64,000 bases of DNA from Mesaphorura yosii (Eukaryota; Arthropoda; Collembola; Poduromorpha; Tullbergiidae), in assembly GCA_009869945.1 (NCBI GenBank), contig WIXG01000240.1:1-64000 (forward strand). Reading direction: 5' to 3'. The notes under the pieces are model-generated. The model was not told the DNA's origin. It worked only from the letters and a program-made list of their open reading frames with translations, and did no database searches. Of this stretch, positions 41,401 to 56,400 are shown in pieces (the first letter of the stretch is position 1; every line of letters starts with the position of its first letter). Both the position numbers and the translations under genes were made by a program.

Positions 41401-44400
41401 GCAGAAAATAGGTGAAATTCGCCGTGTTTGTTTGCTTAAGATCTCGTCCCCGCGATGCTAGACTGTTTTCATACACTTCCGTATTTTTCCAAAACAGTTC
41501 TCAGAATCAAACGCATAATTGACAGATTGAATCGAAAACAAAGACGAAGTTCATCATAATAGTAAACATCTCACATTATGCGTGATGCTGTCCATTCACA
41601 GATGCAGAGGTTGGTTGTATGTGGGACCCTGCCATGCAGCAAGGAAGAGGCTGCTGTTTTGGCCGGAATCCAACTCCGTCTTGAGGAGTGCTGGCCGCGT
41701 GCTCGACCACCACGAACAACTGCGCCTGCTGGAGTTAACGCAACTTCTGCACCTCACACTCCCAATGTCAACTCGGAGCGCACGGGGAAACCAGAAGAGG
41801 AGCGGGTGAGTGATAAGAAAGCAACGAAATCCATGTCATAATCAATTCTTCAAATTCTGAACTTCATGGGCATGACGCATTGTTTCTTTACCGCCATTTG
41901 CGCTAACCGAACGCAGGAGTCCTCCTTGGTTCCTCTTGTGAACGAGAGTCCGGCTCACGGGAGGCTCGCCTGGCATTCTGGAGATGGCGGTGAAGAGCAC
42001 TTTTCTCTGGAAGAACCAGCTCCGCCCGCACCAAAGAAGTCCGGAGTCGGACGCGCAGTTTACCTCTTCACAACCTGTTACTCGTCTTCCGAGGATAATG
42101 AAATGTCTTTGTCAGCCTCAACCAAAATTGAAGATCTCGTTCCGCCGTATTACGTTCACGCAGGAAATATGCATCGTTTGATTAAGGTGAGTACTAAAAT
42201 CTTCCTCAAAATTCACATATTTCTACGGTCATACCAGCGCAGCAGCAGCATCGGTATTACAATTTTATTTCCTTTCTCACATTCCCCGTCACGAACTCGT
42301 ATCCCCGGAAAAAGAATTTCATTCCTTGTCTGAAAAACAAGATTTCACTTTTCACATCCTTATTTTTACTTGTTCTTCTTACATTTGCGGATTACCATTA
42401 CACACGCATCAGTTCACACTTTTTTAAGTTCCGAGAATCTCTTTTGAAATCTTTCTCAAGTTTCGAATTGTGCATCGGATTGAACAAGCGAGAACTGTGC
42501 AAATCTTATTTTATACAGATTTTAAGCATGTTTCTGAAACCTATGGAGTTTTCAATTAGGAACAATTTGTTACAACTTTTGCTAATTTCTACAAAGTCCA
42601 TTTCAAAGTCCAAGTTTGCAATTAGCGCTTAAAGCTTTACATGCCTACCTCGGCATATTTGGAACAAATCACAGTGTGACTCATTTGGGTCAAATGGACG
42701 AATTCATGCGTGTAACAGGCAGAAAAGATTTGGTCGAATTATTATCCATGTAGTTTTTTTTATATTTTCACCTGTGTCTCAAGTGCGCTTCCCAGCCACT
42801 TGCCATGCAAAAGACGCAAAACGCACAGGAGACAGGAAGCTTGACTGACTGTTACTTTTGCTACATGCAGAACGTTATTGGCAAAGTAGAAATACAGTGA
42901 AGTGAGCCCGATGGAGGAATGTAATCAAGAAAGTATTAAAAAGACAGATTTGGCATTTTCAACCTTTTTCCCTTCACTTGTTCCTCAAGTCTCAGCGAGC
43001 GTGTGTCTTCCTGCCTTCTCGTCTCTCTCTTTCTTGTTCTGCTGTTCCACTCACTTGAATGAGTAGCAGGAGTATTATTATACATTTATGCATTATTGCA
43101 TGTACATACAGAATGAGATTACTTGCTGGGGAAAGGAATGAGATTGAGATATTCATAGAGCTGTCTCGGAAGACTTTTACTTTATCTCTTTCTATTCACT
43201 CTGGCATGCCATGCAGCAAGCAATACGCAGCACGGCACGGCTCTGTTCTTCTCTGTCACGTTTGCGTGCGAATTCCGTGCAGAACATCAAAATGCGGTGC
43301 CGAGTGCGAGTTATGCATTCAAGTGTGTGTGAATGTGAAGGCAGAAGAAAAGTATTTTACATGCATCTGTCTAATGCCCAGTCATCCTTCTTACCTCCGT
43401 GCGATTATGTGGCAGGAGGTAAGCAATAAAGTTATTGTACTCAGATTTTATCGATTTATATTTATAGCAGCAGCAGCGGTATAAAATTGTACAATAATGT
43501 AAAGTGTGTGTAAAACTATAAGCCGCAGAGTCGATCAGTGAACGCTGGTGATGTGATACTTATTATTTATGCTCAGTGCATTTATGGTTGGTCTGTTGCG
43601 TGGGGAATCCGAAAACTTCCTACCTTTCCCGCTAACCACAAACGACAGCAGCAACGGCAGATGCAAAAGTGTTGGGAATACGTTGCAGTAGGGCAGCGGG
43701 AGAGAAGCAGAAATGATAATTCCATCAAGGCTGACTTTCTCCCGAAAAATTAGGGAACAAGAAGGACAAAATTTGGAGAAATTTATTATCAATGCCCCAA
43801 AGATTTATTGCTCATCTTCCTTCGTTCTGAAATCGTTTGGGGAAGTCACACGAGCATGATGAACACCATGGACTTCATTTTCCCTTCCGCCTTTCCCCGT
43901 CGCCTTTCACTATAAATTTATGCACTTGGTGCTCTGACACAGTACGCGGGCTTAGAAATGAGCAAAATCTGAATCGACATATTCATTTGTGCGCTTTTCC
44001 TTTGCCACAATTCAATAAGTTCAAGAGTACCTCAAAATCACGAATGCTCTCTGACAGTAAGAGTATTGATTTCGTGAATTCGGGAAAAGACTCAAGCCAG
44101 ATACCCGCACAGTGGAAATTGGACGATAAAATTTCTGATCCCTGTAATAAGAATTAGAACTTGTGTCGGACGTATTCAAAAGTATTCAGCTTCTGCACGT
44201 CAGGCAATTTCAATGACAGGCTGAATAATGTGGCACAAAATATTGCTTGAGCTGTAAATGATGGAATTCCTTCACTAGATGGGCCACTTTCGTAGCATGC
44301 CTTTGTACTTACACAAACCAGTGGAGCGAGCGCATACAACTAAGATGACTTTCTAAGCAACACTGTCAACTCTTGACATTTCCTTGATGTGCCTTTATTT

Positions 44401-47400
44401 CATTCGAATCATTTTCACCGGGCAGCTGTACACATAGTTCGGCCCCATCGCAAGGTACTGTTGTCTTCCAAAAATCTATTTTACACGCACACATTTTGTG
44501 TCTGCCTTTACCTGGCTTTCAATTTCGCTTTCTCGTTCGGTGACTGACACTTGACCAACAAATACAAGGTTTCCATTTTAATGGCGACCAAGGAATGCCT
44601 ACATGGAAGCCAGACACTTGTAATTATGCATTGAGCTTGCATCTACAAAATTCATAAACACGAGATCATAGTCCAAAATGAACCCAGGAGGAATTCGTAC
44701 GATTTCATTCCATTGCTGCCTGGTTTATCGTACACACGTAATCACGTGTTATTATTATTTTTGACTCCAACTTTTTGTAGATTCCATTCTATGAGCTTTT
44801 TGTAAACACAATTTTGCTCGATGATGTTGAAAGTTGAAGCCTACTTCATTTTTTGCTTTCTCAGCATGAGCATTCGCCGCTGCACAAAGAGCAGCGAAAT
44901 GATAAAATTTATAGAGGCAGAAACATGCGCACAGCACAATTTATCAAATTCGATTATCGTGAGCCAATTTGTTTCTCTTTGATCGTATTCGTCAGAATTT
45001 TTGACTCGTGAAATGAATTTTCTTGGAGGCTGAACTTGTTTCATGAAGGTGGTGTCAGGTTCATTGACGACTTCCAGAAATTATCGCTGGGTTTGAGGAT
45101 TTCACGGGCTAAATCCAGTAATTGTGTCTGTGTTTATTCCGATCATTTAACGAGTGCATCTCAGTTGCTTCGTTACTTGGTGGCTCATCTCTAGCGTAAG
45201 TCAACGCGAGAGCGGTCTCAACTCGTTGACATTTAACTGTGACATTCTTCCACTTCTTCTTTCAATACATCAAAACCTTCATCCTCCTTTACTTTATAGC
45301 ATAGTAGCGATACATTTCTACAAGCTTTTGTGATGACAGCGTGACATGATTATAGAAGCTTTTAATAATGAGAGAGTAATTCAAGAACTACCCATCACCA
45401 ATTTATTTCGCTGATGCATAGAATATTTAGCTCCGTGCAAATTTGAACCGCAAGTTTCATTAATCCAAAGCTGGTGAATCGGTTTCGGTTTCTGATTTCT
45501 TGACAACTTCTTTCCTGCAGCAAGGTTTCAGATGCCATTCTACCATTCCACAACCTAATGCCAGTTATGCCAGGAAATCGCAGGTTGCATAATAACTTAC
45601 TACTTTTTTGGCATTAAACTCACTCAAATCCTCAGGGAATTCGCTCCAGCTTTTGTTTTGTAGTTAGACAGACCGCGAAGATTAAATGCGAGGTATAAGA
45701 AATGATTCTCAGCACAGGATTCGCGAGTGAAGCGACGAGAGCGAGAAGCAATCAGGAAGACAATTGAATATTTATAAGCGCATTGTTTTGGCTGCATGGA
45801 GAAATTTGTATCACGACATTCTGCTTTCTGCCGCTCAGCCTGAAGTGCTCTTTCCACCTGACTCTCTTGCTGCTCCGTACTCTTAACCTTATTTGTTTTT
45901 GTAATGATATCGAAAATATTGATCTTGCCAAGCATTAGTCCCTGACTGATGCGCTCCACGTACATGCAAAGTAATATTAAAGTATTCAATCTAAGATTAT
46001 TGCCTATTGCAACACAAGAACTAATAACATTAAAAAGTCGTCTCATGTGATCAATCTTTTCAATACGGCAAGCACTTTTCCAACTTCTTGCCACATCACA
46101 TCTCCAGCGAATTGCAGCCAATCCGGAACGCTTATGATAAAGTGAGCTCGGTCCGCGATGCATAGTCTAATATTTTAAAGAGTTTTCCATCTCCATTTAG
46201 CAAATTACGTGATCCACCACAAACCTGGATAATCGCTCAATATTCAGCAACGGACATTCAGCCGTTTTGTGTTCAATATAAAAGCAAACCCAATTCTACG
46301 ACTCCCTATTGTGTTGGTTGTACTTTTGATCGGACAGCGGAGACGAAGACACGAATTGCGAATCGCGACCTTTTATTGAGTCATTGCGTAATCATCATTA
46401 TTTTAATCTATTGATGTAGAAATCACATTCGATATTTTACTTTTGTAACAATGTATTTTCTCTGAATTCTACCTGGGACTCGAAAAATTTCCTACATCCT
46501 TGTAACTATATTTAGATTCTCTCCGACTGAGCACTGAGCATGACAAACGAGAACCCGGTACTCAATTTTCCAATACGAATCGAGTGAACATTAGATTTTG
46601 AAACAATGGTAATGATGTTGCTTATTATGCGAGTTTCTTCCCGTGCCGTGACTTTTCTCTTGGGGAAATTGAATACTCCGAAATGTCCGAATGTCCGTCC
46701 CCTCTTCCACTCGCCACTCTGTTGCCATGACTGTGTCTTCAAGTGAAATAGACGCGAATAGGAATTATTATTGCATAAACATGGAAAATAACGGCAATAT
46801 GATGAAGGCAAGTGCTTCACGAGAATGCCATTACAGGACAATGGTCACATCACCATACGGATTTCTCGGATTGACATGTATCGCATTAAAAATAATTGAA
46901 TTAAAAATAATCCTCGATTTGCTGTCCTGATGGAAGCAGAGGCAGCAGCTCGCGTCATGCACGCGCATCATGTTGACGTGGACAGCCTCCATCCACTCAT
47001 GCTTAATGCAATAAATGACAAACGAATTATTTGTCATACAAAAGTACTCTCCAACTGCCCGGGCAGGCAGCAGTCAGTTATTAGTCACGATCTGTAGCTC
47101 ATCAGTGCGGCGGAGATCAAGCGGAGAGATGTGAGGGAAGAACTGTTGCAAGTTTGCCAAAGCGCCTTGTAGACGTAGATAGTTTTGTAGTTCAGGTGCT
47201 CAGGCCCTGAAATAATTTAATTTCAGAGCTCTTCTCTTTCTTAAGCCTCGCTGTCTCAGAATTAACTGACTGGTACAAATGTCAATACACGGTTGAACCC
47301 CTAATTTCATTTCTAATCTTTAATTACATTTCGTGCTACACACGACTTGATTAACGTGAACTCGGGAGATTATTTCCAAGTAAAGATCACCGTCTCCGAC

Positions 47401-50400
47401 CGTGGAGTGATATTGAAAAGAATTATAACTGACGGCAGCAACGACGGTTTATTTGGCTTCCGTCTTGCCACGGCACGGCAATGAAGACCAGGCGAAGAAG
47501 AACATCACTCAGGCTCAGGTTGGTTCCTTCAAGCATATGAAATAGTTTCTTTTTCTGTCTTCCATATCGCATGGCATCACAATGATTGTTGGGTCGGTTG
47601 AAGTGGTTTTGTGAGAAACGGATTCATAAAGACAAAGGAAGGATTTTTATGAAACAATAAAGGAACTTTTGAAATGCAATCGACAGAGCGAGCACTCCAA
47701 CAGAAAGGGAACGGAAAACAAAAGAGCCTGCTTTATTTTCTGCGAAACAATACAAATTGATTTTGAACTCGACTTTTAAACAAAACTACTTTGAGTTTGT
47801 CATATTCCGCGTAAAGTGCTGTCGCTGTCACCGTCGGATTTTCTTAAGAAACCGTGAAAGCTTTTGTCTACATGGCCGTTCTTAATGTTTGAAGCCTACC
47901 TTCGCCTTTGATGAGAAATGGACGGACGCTTCGGCTTCATTTTCATGGCATCATAAAATCGCCACGTGTACTTTACTAAAATTAAAGATCTGCTCGTTTC
48001 ATGGCTGCAAGTCAGATAGTGACAAAGTCGGGAAAAACAAGGAAGGCACATGTAAATGTACGACTGGCTACGTGACTGAATTATGAGTCGATATATTGAG
48101 CAACATGATGTGTGCCAACCGCAGAAGCAGGACAGAGCGAAAGGGCGAATCGATTCGACAGGTGAAGCCACTAATAAATTATAAGAAGCTACAGCGTTAG
48201 CTATCACATCGGGCGACTGGCTGTTCGTGTTCTATCTGAGTCGGTGCTCTGTTCTTAATTTGAAAGCGTATCACCGAGCCACTGCGGCCAGAGTCGTAAT
48301 TGGTTGCAAACCTCAACTTCATAACCCGTAACGTGGTGCAAAATCAGGAGGAAGTATTATGGTGGAGCGTGCATGGGAAGCATGAACCTGCAGAAAATAA
48401 AATCGCACAGTCGCATGCACACGTACGGACGGGAAGAAATGAAAAGAAAAGAAAGTTGAAATGTGGAAAGGATGGATAAGTGAAAGTGCACGTGATGAAG
48501 ACGGACAGGGCGAGCGAAAGAGAGAAAGAGTTGAGAAAAAAGTTTCAGTAAGGCCTTACATAAATACAGCCATTACTAGTTCACTAATAGCTTCATTTAA
48601 CTCGCATTAGTGATCACTCGCTTTCCTGCCGGCTCACGCTCGCACAAGACGTGTGCTTCATCTACGATCAGGGAACAGAGGCCTCACATATCATATTCGA
48701 TTGTAGAAAACTGCAAAGACAGAAGCCATGCAGTCTCTGATCAGGGTGAAGCAAGACGCACGAAAAAGACAGAGTTACGGGACAGGTAACTCTGTCTCGT
48801 AACTCTTGTGGTGACTGAAAGAGGGAAGACAATATGGAAAATGTCTCCGTACGTTGCAGTAATGACTATAAAATGCCCGACTTGCACTTTTTCCTTCACG
48901 ACATATTTCACGCTCGAATCTGATCAGCTCAACAGCCGCTCTGAAGAAATTTGGAATCGGTCTCATAATTATGATTGCTAGCTTTGCAGGTCTTCTCGGT
49001 CAATAGCGCAAATCGCTGCTGTGGGAGTTGACTCTGTCTGGCTTTGTCTGTACTATTTTTATCAGTGCGGAAAAATAAATCACAAATTCAAGCGTCAGAG
49101 TTGCAAACGCTCAAATCCGGGCATTTATCTGGGGCACAAAGTAGGAGAAAATTAGATTTACATAATGCACTCACAAATTGATTTGTGAAGATAAATACTC
49201 TTTCTTTGTATTTCCCTTTTATTTAAAGTAAGCAGTCATGGCGAGGCGAAGCAATAACAAATTGTCAATTTGGAGTTTCTTTTTCTCTGAATCTCGTTGT
49301 TTACTTTGTGTGGCAAGTGCACAATAAATTGATTTATATAAACAAAAGAGAGGCGCGCAGATTGATAGACAGTTAAGTTAAATAAGAAATGAAAGTAATA
49401 GTAATAATGCAATAAAAGTGGAAAGGGACTGTGAAATAAAATGGTTCCTGCTGTGGCGAGAAGTCTCTCCTGCCAGCCAGATGAAATTGATTTTTATCCC
49501 ACATCACTCAATTTGCGCGTCGTAGTGCCATAAAAGCAGACACTCCTTGCTTTCCAAGATCCATTTTAATTTCATACTTTCTCGGAAAAGAAATGCAAAG
49601 AGTTTACGATCAACTTTGAACAGCTTTTAGTGCGTCCCAGCTTCTCTTTAATTACACATGTGAAGGAAAATCTCTTTCAAGCCACTGCTTTTAAGCACTT
49701 GAAATGAAACCGTGCATTTCCAATTTCTTTCCCGGCCATGGCTTGCTTTGGGTATGGGCGCAATCACATAATCCGGCACAATGTCTGCGCACGGCGCTTA
49801 CATAATTACAGGATCTATTTCTAATCCATCACAGGATCCGCGCTCCTCTCGCATATTGTTATGAACCTGCTGAGCCTTGTTTAGCTGCAGGGGCAGGATG
49901 CGATTCCTCTCCGCCCGAAAAACTTTATAAATCTCCAGCCAGTCGACTTGCTCTTCGTGAAAATGCTTTGTGAGCGAAAAATAGTCATTCGAGCCTGACC
50001 TTGCCTTTGAACAGCGGTGTGATGGTAACCCAACCTCTGCAATCTGCATAGTGCTGCTCCGATTCCCGAAAAACCAAGCAGAACAAAGAAACGCGGAATG
50101 AAAATGAAAAAGGAAAGTTTTCAAATAACAACCGTTTAACATGTTTCCCGACAAAAGCAAACACGATTCACGGAGGACGCATTATTTAGGCTTTTAAAAT
50201 ATAGCTAGTCTCGACTTCATGTTAAACACACTTCTTTGTTTGAATTCTGTCGTGTTTTGGTACTTTCTCTTCCTTGAGACCGTTCCGTTACATTTCCAAC
50301 ACTTGCTCGAAAGGTTAACTGAAGCAAACAGAATATTTGGGAGCGTCGCCTGAGTCCTGCGTCTGCGGAAGCATAATACTGATGCGTAGCCGTTCTTGCG

Positions 50401-53400
50401 TATTTTTTGCGGTGAAAAAAATTAACATACGAACCAATGAACATAAGCGCTGTAAACGAGAGAAAAACACGATTCTAAAAAATTTTCAGGGCTGGTCTTT
50501 GTAGTGTTACCTTACGCCTGAATGAAGAGTGAATGGACGCGAGTGGCTGGCTTCGCTTATTTTCAGACATTTTCCGCTGTAAATTCGACTTGCGAAGTGC
50601 TGAAGCAAGACATTTTGTACCGAGTTTGTTCAGGTGAGTTCATAATCAAAGCAACGCGAAATTAATAACTTTCCGAGCGACTTGCTTCGTTGTTGGATTC
50701 TGAGAGACGCGTTCTATTTTTCGTCGTATTCCAAAAGCCGCGTCCGGGCCAGGTCTTTAAAAATAAATAATAAACAGGTGAGTACTTTGAATAGGCTTTG
50801 TGTGAGTGACTTCGCTTTTGTCTCGAAAACTTTCTGGAAACTGAGAGCCTGGCATCGGTATCAGTACCACATGCTATTGGCCTGGAGGATGTTGATGTTG
50901 CGAGTCTGAGAAGATGTAAACTAGATGCTCTGAGCGGATATTTCACAAAAGAGAAACCATTTGTTGACAAGCTTGCGCTTACTCTCGCAGAGGAAGTCGA
51001 ATATTGATGCTCTGCCAGCGTCTGCATTAGCATTCAACACGTGAACGCAATAAAGCTCGCTGTTTAACGAGGTCGATTTCATATTAGTTCTCGAGTCTTG
51101 TCCGAAATCAAACTGCGCAAGAATTCTGGCATCCGTATTTTGGGACAAAAAGATTTGAAGTCTATACTTTCCCAAAGATGGTCGGGAACTGTGCGAAGGA
51201 TGCGCGCAGCAGATTATGCATTGGTCGACCATAAAACTTGGGTTGATTCGAAAATGCTGCTTCATGCGCCATACGTTCATAGGATACGGTATAATAGTGC
51301 TTCGAATTCAATCAGCATAATAATGTCCCGTTCACTTGTTAAGACCTCAATCTTTTCGAATATTCTTTATCTGGCTGGCTGCTTTGTGTGCCCCTTCTGA
51401 CTTGCTTCTCCATCTCAGAAATTAAATTGGGGATCTATTGCTCCTGCTTGCTCGGCCGAAATCCTTTCTTCTCTTTCTCCTCCTCGCACTCGCGTCGCGA
51501 GACATATAAAATATTGTGAATGACAAAATAGACGACCAAACATCTTTTTTCAGTTCCTTTGCGGCGACACGGGAGGAAATTATATTTTAATGGAGACGCG
51601 GACTTGGATTCTGCATTTCGGGTATCGCATCTTGGGTTTTAATCAAGTTCACATTATACGCGTGGTCTGTCGCTTTCTGTCGTTCCGAAAATTACAATTG
51701 TATTTATTTGTACGCCAAGTGCGGCGGCAGCAGAGGCTAGACACACGGAAAGGCAAAATAATAGCTGTTAAAAATATTCATAATGGGCAAAACACTTCAA
51801 AGTCGAGATCTCCGTCAAAGGCGGCTGTTTTGTTGCCGGGTGCTTCCAAGAACGTTGTCATCAATTTGTGAATCATGTGAAATATGAAATTGGCAAGCAT
51901 TGTTCGCATTCCAGGCACTCAGCATCTGTACATTCAGGCCCGCGAAATTAAAAACCCAGGCGCATTTGTGGGGAATGAGGACCGCACTCTCGCTCAGGAT
52001 CGTTTTCCGCTTGTCGCTTCCCTGCAAAAGGTGATCACGTGCGTTCGGCGTGATTAATCTTAAAACGCGAGCTGTTCCACAAAATGAAGCCTTCAGAAAT
52101 GACACATCATTTGTAATGATAATGGTGATAAGATGACTCGGATTTGAGTGACAGTTGCCGTCGGTTGCAGGCAATGATAATAATAAAGTAGGAGTGAGTA
52201 TGAGTTCAGCAGATTTGAAGCATTGTCACTGTTGTCATTTTGTCGTGCAAGCGAGCTAGCTCTTTAATGACGGCAACGCGTAATACAGCGAGTGATGGGC
52301 CCCAGATAGATGAGAGTGAAAGTAGGGGCTTTCCCCACAATAATACATCAACAGGATCCATCCACAATTTGAAAGGAGCAGTTAAAAGATGATTTCTCAA
52401 ACACATATTTCTTCGGGCCGTTCGTTGTTGTTGTGCTCTTATACTATTATTTATTATGATTATTCTCAAAGCTACGCACTGTGCTCGTCTTTAGCCCGTC
52501 TCAACTTCTCCTGCCTTTTGCGACCGAGTTGTGAGTGCTTTGTAATTGTAATAGATGAAGTGAAATCCGTCACATTCAGATCTCTTCATTTCTCTTTGTC
52601 ATCTGCTGTATCTCCTTGTTTGTCCGCGTCTTAGAGACCATAAAATGACTGCTTGGCTTTGCGGATAATTGCTCTTGCTTCGCTCTGCAAGCTCAGCGAC
52701 CAGATGGAGTCCAAGCTTCCAAGGCGACGTAGAAATAACAAATAGGCCAGCAATTTTGGGTTTGTCCCTGCCGATCGTCCATCATATTACTCCAATGAGA
52801 GATGTTATTATCGTGGTTTTTATGTGGAAATCAGAAATTAAGGCTGCAATTGTACGCACGTCGTTATTGAAAAGAATGTTCGATTCGGTGTGAAGATGCT
52901 TCTACCACATTTGAATAAAAATCTTGAGGTGGTTCATTGAAATTCTAGCCATGGCGAAATCATTGGAAACAGATAAGAAAGCGGAGAGTTGTTAGATTGA
53001 CAGATAATGTGCAGGTGGACTAGCTGCAAACAATTTTTCTCTTCTGCTCATCGACGATGAGTCTCTTGAGTTCTATTGTTTCGGTGATTGGAAAGAGAAA
53101 GACGGCCAACAAGCACGTAGCCACGTCGAGCGGATGAAGAGACAATTCAAAACCTTGCAGGCGAGTTACTCTCGACTTCTAGCAGCAAAAGCAATATCAC
53201 ACAGCGCGAAGCGCGGACCTTTGCACTGTGCACAGTGCTAGGAGATATATAAGATGAGTTTGTTGTGAAGAGAGTAGATAGCAAGGCAAATGGGACGCGA
53301 GGTCGGCTGGTTTGAGTACGTGGAGAGGAGCATGAATCAGTTTGCAAGCAAAAGTGGATGGTGGCAGAAGGAAAGTGAAAGTTTGAAGTTACATTCTGCA

Positions 53401-56400
53401 TTCCGCATACTAATTGACGACACACACGGCACACTCACTCTGATTGCCATTTTCAAATATCTTTAGTCTCTACTGTTTTACATTTCAATAGACAAAGCAC
53501 GTGTCTGATGACCCGGTATTGTCTAAACATAATCTGGCACTAATGGTACAAATACAACTAATAACTGCATGAGTTGCCAACTCTGAAAAGAAACCACAAC
53601 GCACCTTCTCAACACGGCAGCACAAAAGCTCCTCTTTTGACTCGTCTCTGCTCTTGTCTTCTGCGCGTCACGACGTAAGTTCGCAATTCCCTATTTTTAT
53701 TGCAATGCAAAGGTTGTGATTTTGATCGAGCCTGCTCGACTGCATTCTCATTCCAGGTTTCTCTGTATTTACTTTACAAATATGCGGAGTTAACTTCACT
53801 AATTGCACATTTTTGTGTGTGGTCGTGTGCTTTGATGAATCCACTTGATTTCTTTTGTGTCGTTTGCAGTTTGCGCACTTTATGCTGACTCTTGAAATGC
53901 GAGATATTGCGCAAGTTGTGCCTGGATTAATTAATGCTCGTGCAAACAATCTGTTACGTTAACCGAGCATCGTCCGGTTGAAGCTGCTGTTTGGTTGAGA
54001 AAGTTGATTGCTTTGAATGGAGTTGGTTGATGGTTTTCAAGATCAGTATAAAGTATAAAAACCGGGAAGAGTGCGAGCTCAGCAAACTTCTTGATTAATT
54101 ACTTGCGTCTTGTAGGCACGACGAAAGGAATTATTCAGGTAGAAGCTTGCTTTCTCTTCTTTCTCGATTGCGCGATTAATTTTATTTCATTATTATTGTT
54201 TCTTGATGGCGAAGCAACTTAAAAGAGCAGTGGAGGCAAATTTTTATTAATTACTACAAGCAATTATACGATGCTATTTCCCGGCTCACTTTGCAATTTC
54301 TCCATGCATGCGCGGAAACGTCTGTTAAGAGATTTATTCTGACGCTGATGAAAATACGGCGTTGAATCTTGAATATGTTGGGCCTCCAATTAATTCTTGG
54401 TGTTGAATTACAAATTTATTTAATGAGTAGCAACTTTACGCGGACGTGGGCTCCGAGTCGTAGAATGCGATGGAATCTGACTTCATCATTCTGACGGTAT
54501 TCGTCATTATCTTGCGGTGGCGGATAAACAAATCTGAAACTCCTGCATCATACCCACAATTTTCCAAAGTGTACTCAAATTTGTCATTCATTGTGACGAT
54601 CGCAAGTCTCTCCCACTATTAAGAGACACTGATTCGTGGTGGAACTGCGCACTTTTCTTATAAGTTGATATTCGCTTGTGGGCGGCGGGTCATAATTGAG
54701 TTTAAAGCAATTCAGTTAGGTTCAATTTTCTTCAAGGTTGGAAGTTCCAACTTATGAGATGTATGCCAGAATTTATTATTAAGCTAATCATGTTCTACGT
54801 CTAATTTGTGGATTAATCCCACTATCATATTGGAATACTGTGAAAGTCAGCAAATGACAAAAATAGACTTTCTATTTCAAACACCAAGTTTTAAGGCTGC
54901 CTTTTTGCCTTAATGCGATTTGCGACATTTCGACTATATAAAATGGCAAATGTTGCTGCGATGAGACCCAGACCAACCTTCCAAACTTGAATGTAATGCG
55001 ATTTTCCTCATGCCAATCAAAGGTACGTCGAACTTCTTTCATGTCTCGAGTTCAATAATTTGATCTTTCGACAAAAAAGCTCAAACTTCGCCGCAAATTA
55101 TGCTAATGGCCAAAATATGACAACAGTTAAAAGGCGGCTACCGTTTCCCCGCGAATCTCTGTCAACTGAAAGTCAGTAAAAGTGTGGAGAGGCTTAAGAC
55201 GTGTCACGCATTATTTGTTATGCTGCTAAGTATTTACTTATGGCCTTGACAGTTTTTAAATGCGTCAATAATAAGCACGGCAGTAACACAAATAAGCACT
55301 TAGGTACTTTTTCAAGTGTAATAATTGAATATTTCGTTTGATTCCACATAAGTGCACGAGGAAGAAATAAATAATTGACACAAAATCACAGTTACTTGTT
55401 GTTGGCGAAATTCAAGTAAGGATAAATTATAATGATTTTGATGACACAACTCGAATTTCCAATTTTGTTATCGTTTGATTTTGTCATTTGTTGTCTGTTC
55501 TTTCTCCTGTGATGTTTTCGATCAGGGCACGCAACGAAACAACAACCTCTTTACAAACGTCCGTCTCTGCCAGCAAATTCGGCAAGAGCAGGCCGAGTAC
55601 AAACGAACACTCACCAAGCACTGCTGGCTTCTGTGCCCTTCCAATATGACAGGACTGTGATTTATTCCTTTGAGTGCACTTTCGTTATCAAAGGTAGACC
55701 TCCTGCAGAAGCAGAGACTCGGTTTTCTGTCTCCATTCGTGATGGTGTGCTTTCATCTTCTCTTCTGATCATTTGTGGAGGCATATTTTAGGTTATTATG
55801 ATATTGAATATTAATGAGCACAGCCAAGAAGAAGTGTATCAATATCTGGTGCGCAGGCATTTAAAATTTGGATGCAGCAAAGCGCCATCAGAAATAGAAT
55901 AGAACTCTTGATTTGGGCTTTCCGAGCAATTTGAATTTGATCTGCTTGTAATTTGGTCTGTGACTTTGTCGTGCTGCGTTGCAAGATTAATTGAACCAAG
56001 TTTAATATCCGTATGCTGGGAATCACAAGCCGAGGCATGCCTGAAATCATCGGAATGAAGTACGACACCACTTTGAGCTTTTATCTTGTTGAATCTCACA
56101 GCGTGCTCTCTGCCGTGATGGTCCAAAACACACACGGCATGAACCGTGATCGAGTTCTCATCACTGCCTTTGAAGTTTCATGTCGAATGCTTTCGCGTTC
56201 TGGCGGCTGAGAGAGATACGCTAAAGCAAGTATAAGTTCTCATCAGGGAGACTGGATAGGTTTCTGGAGAGGGAAATTTGTCGGAATTAAAGCATCACGT
56301 TGCAAGACGGCCGCGATGTATTGGTCAGTGGTTCATAAAATCGTCCAAGTTCAAGTCCCATGCATGATTGAATATTTGCTTGGAAGCGACCGCCGAGGCC

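Noticed and set aside
43059-43484. 141-codon open frame on the plus strand in the same intron
   Set aside because: Cys-rich by composition only; no recognisable fold and overlapped by another frame. It would also disrupt the FERM join between exons 25 and 26.
45624-46163. 179-codon open frame on the minus strand in the 15.5-kb intron
   Set aside because: No domain-like sequence, no splice partners or promoter. Of the size expected by chance in 15 kb on six frames.
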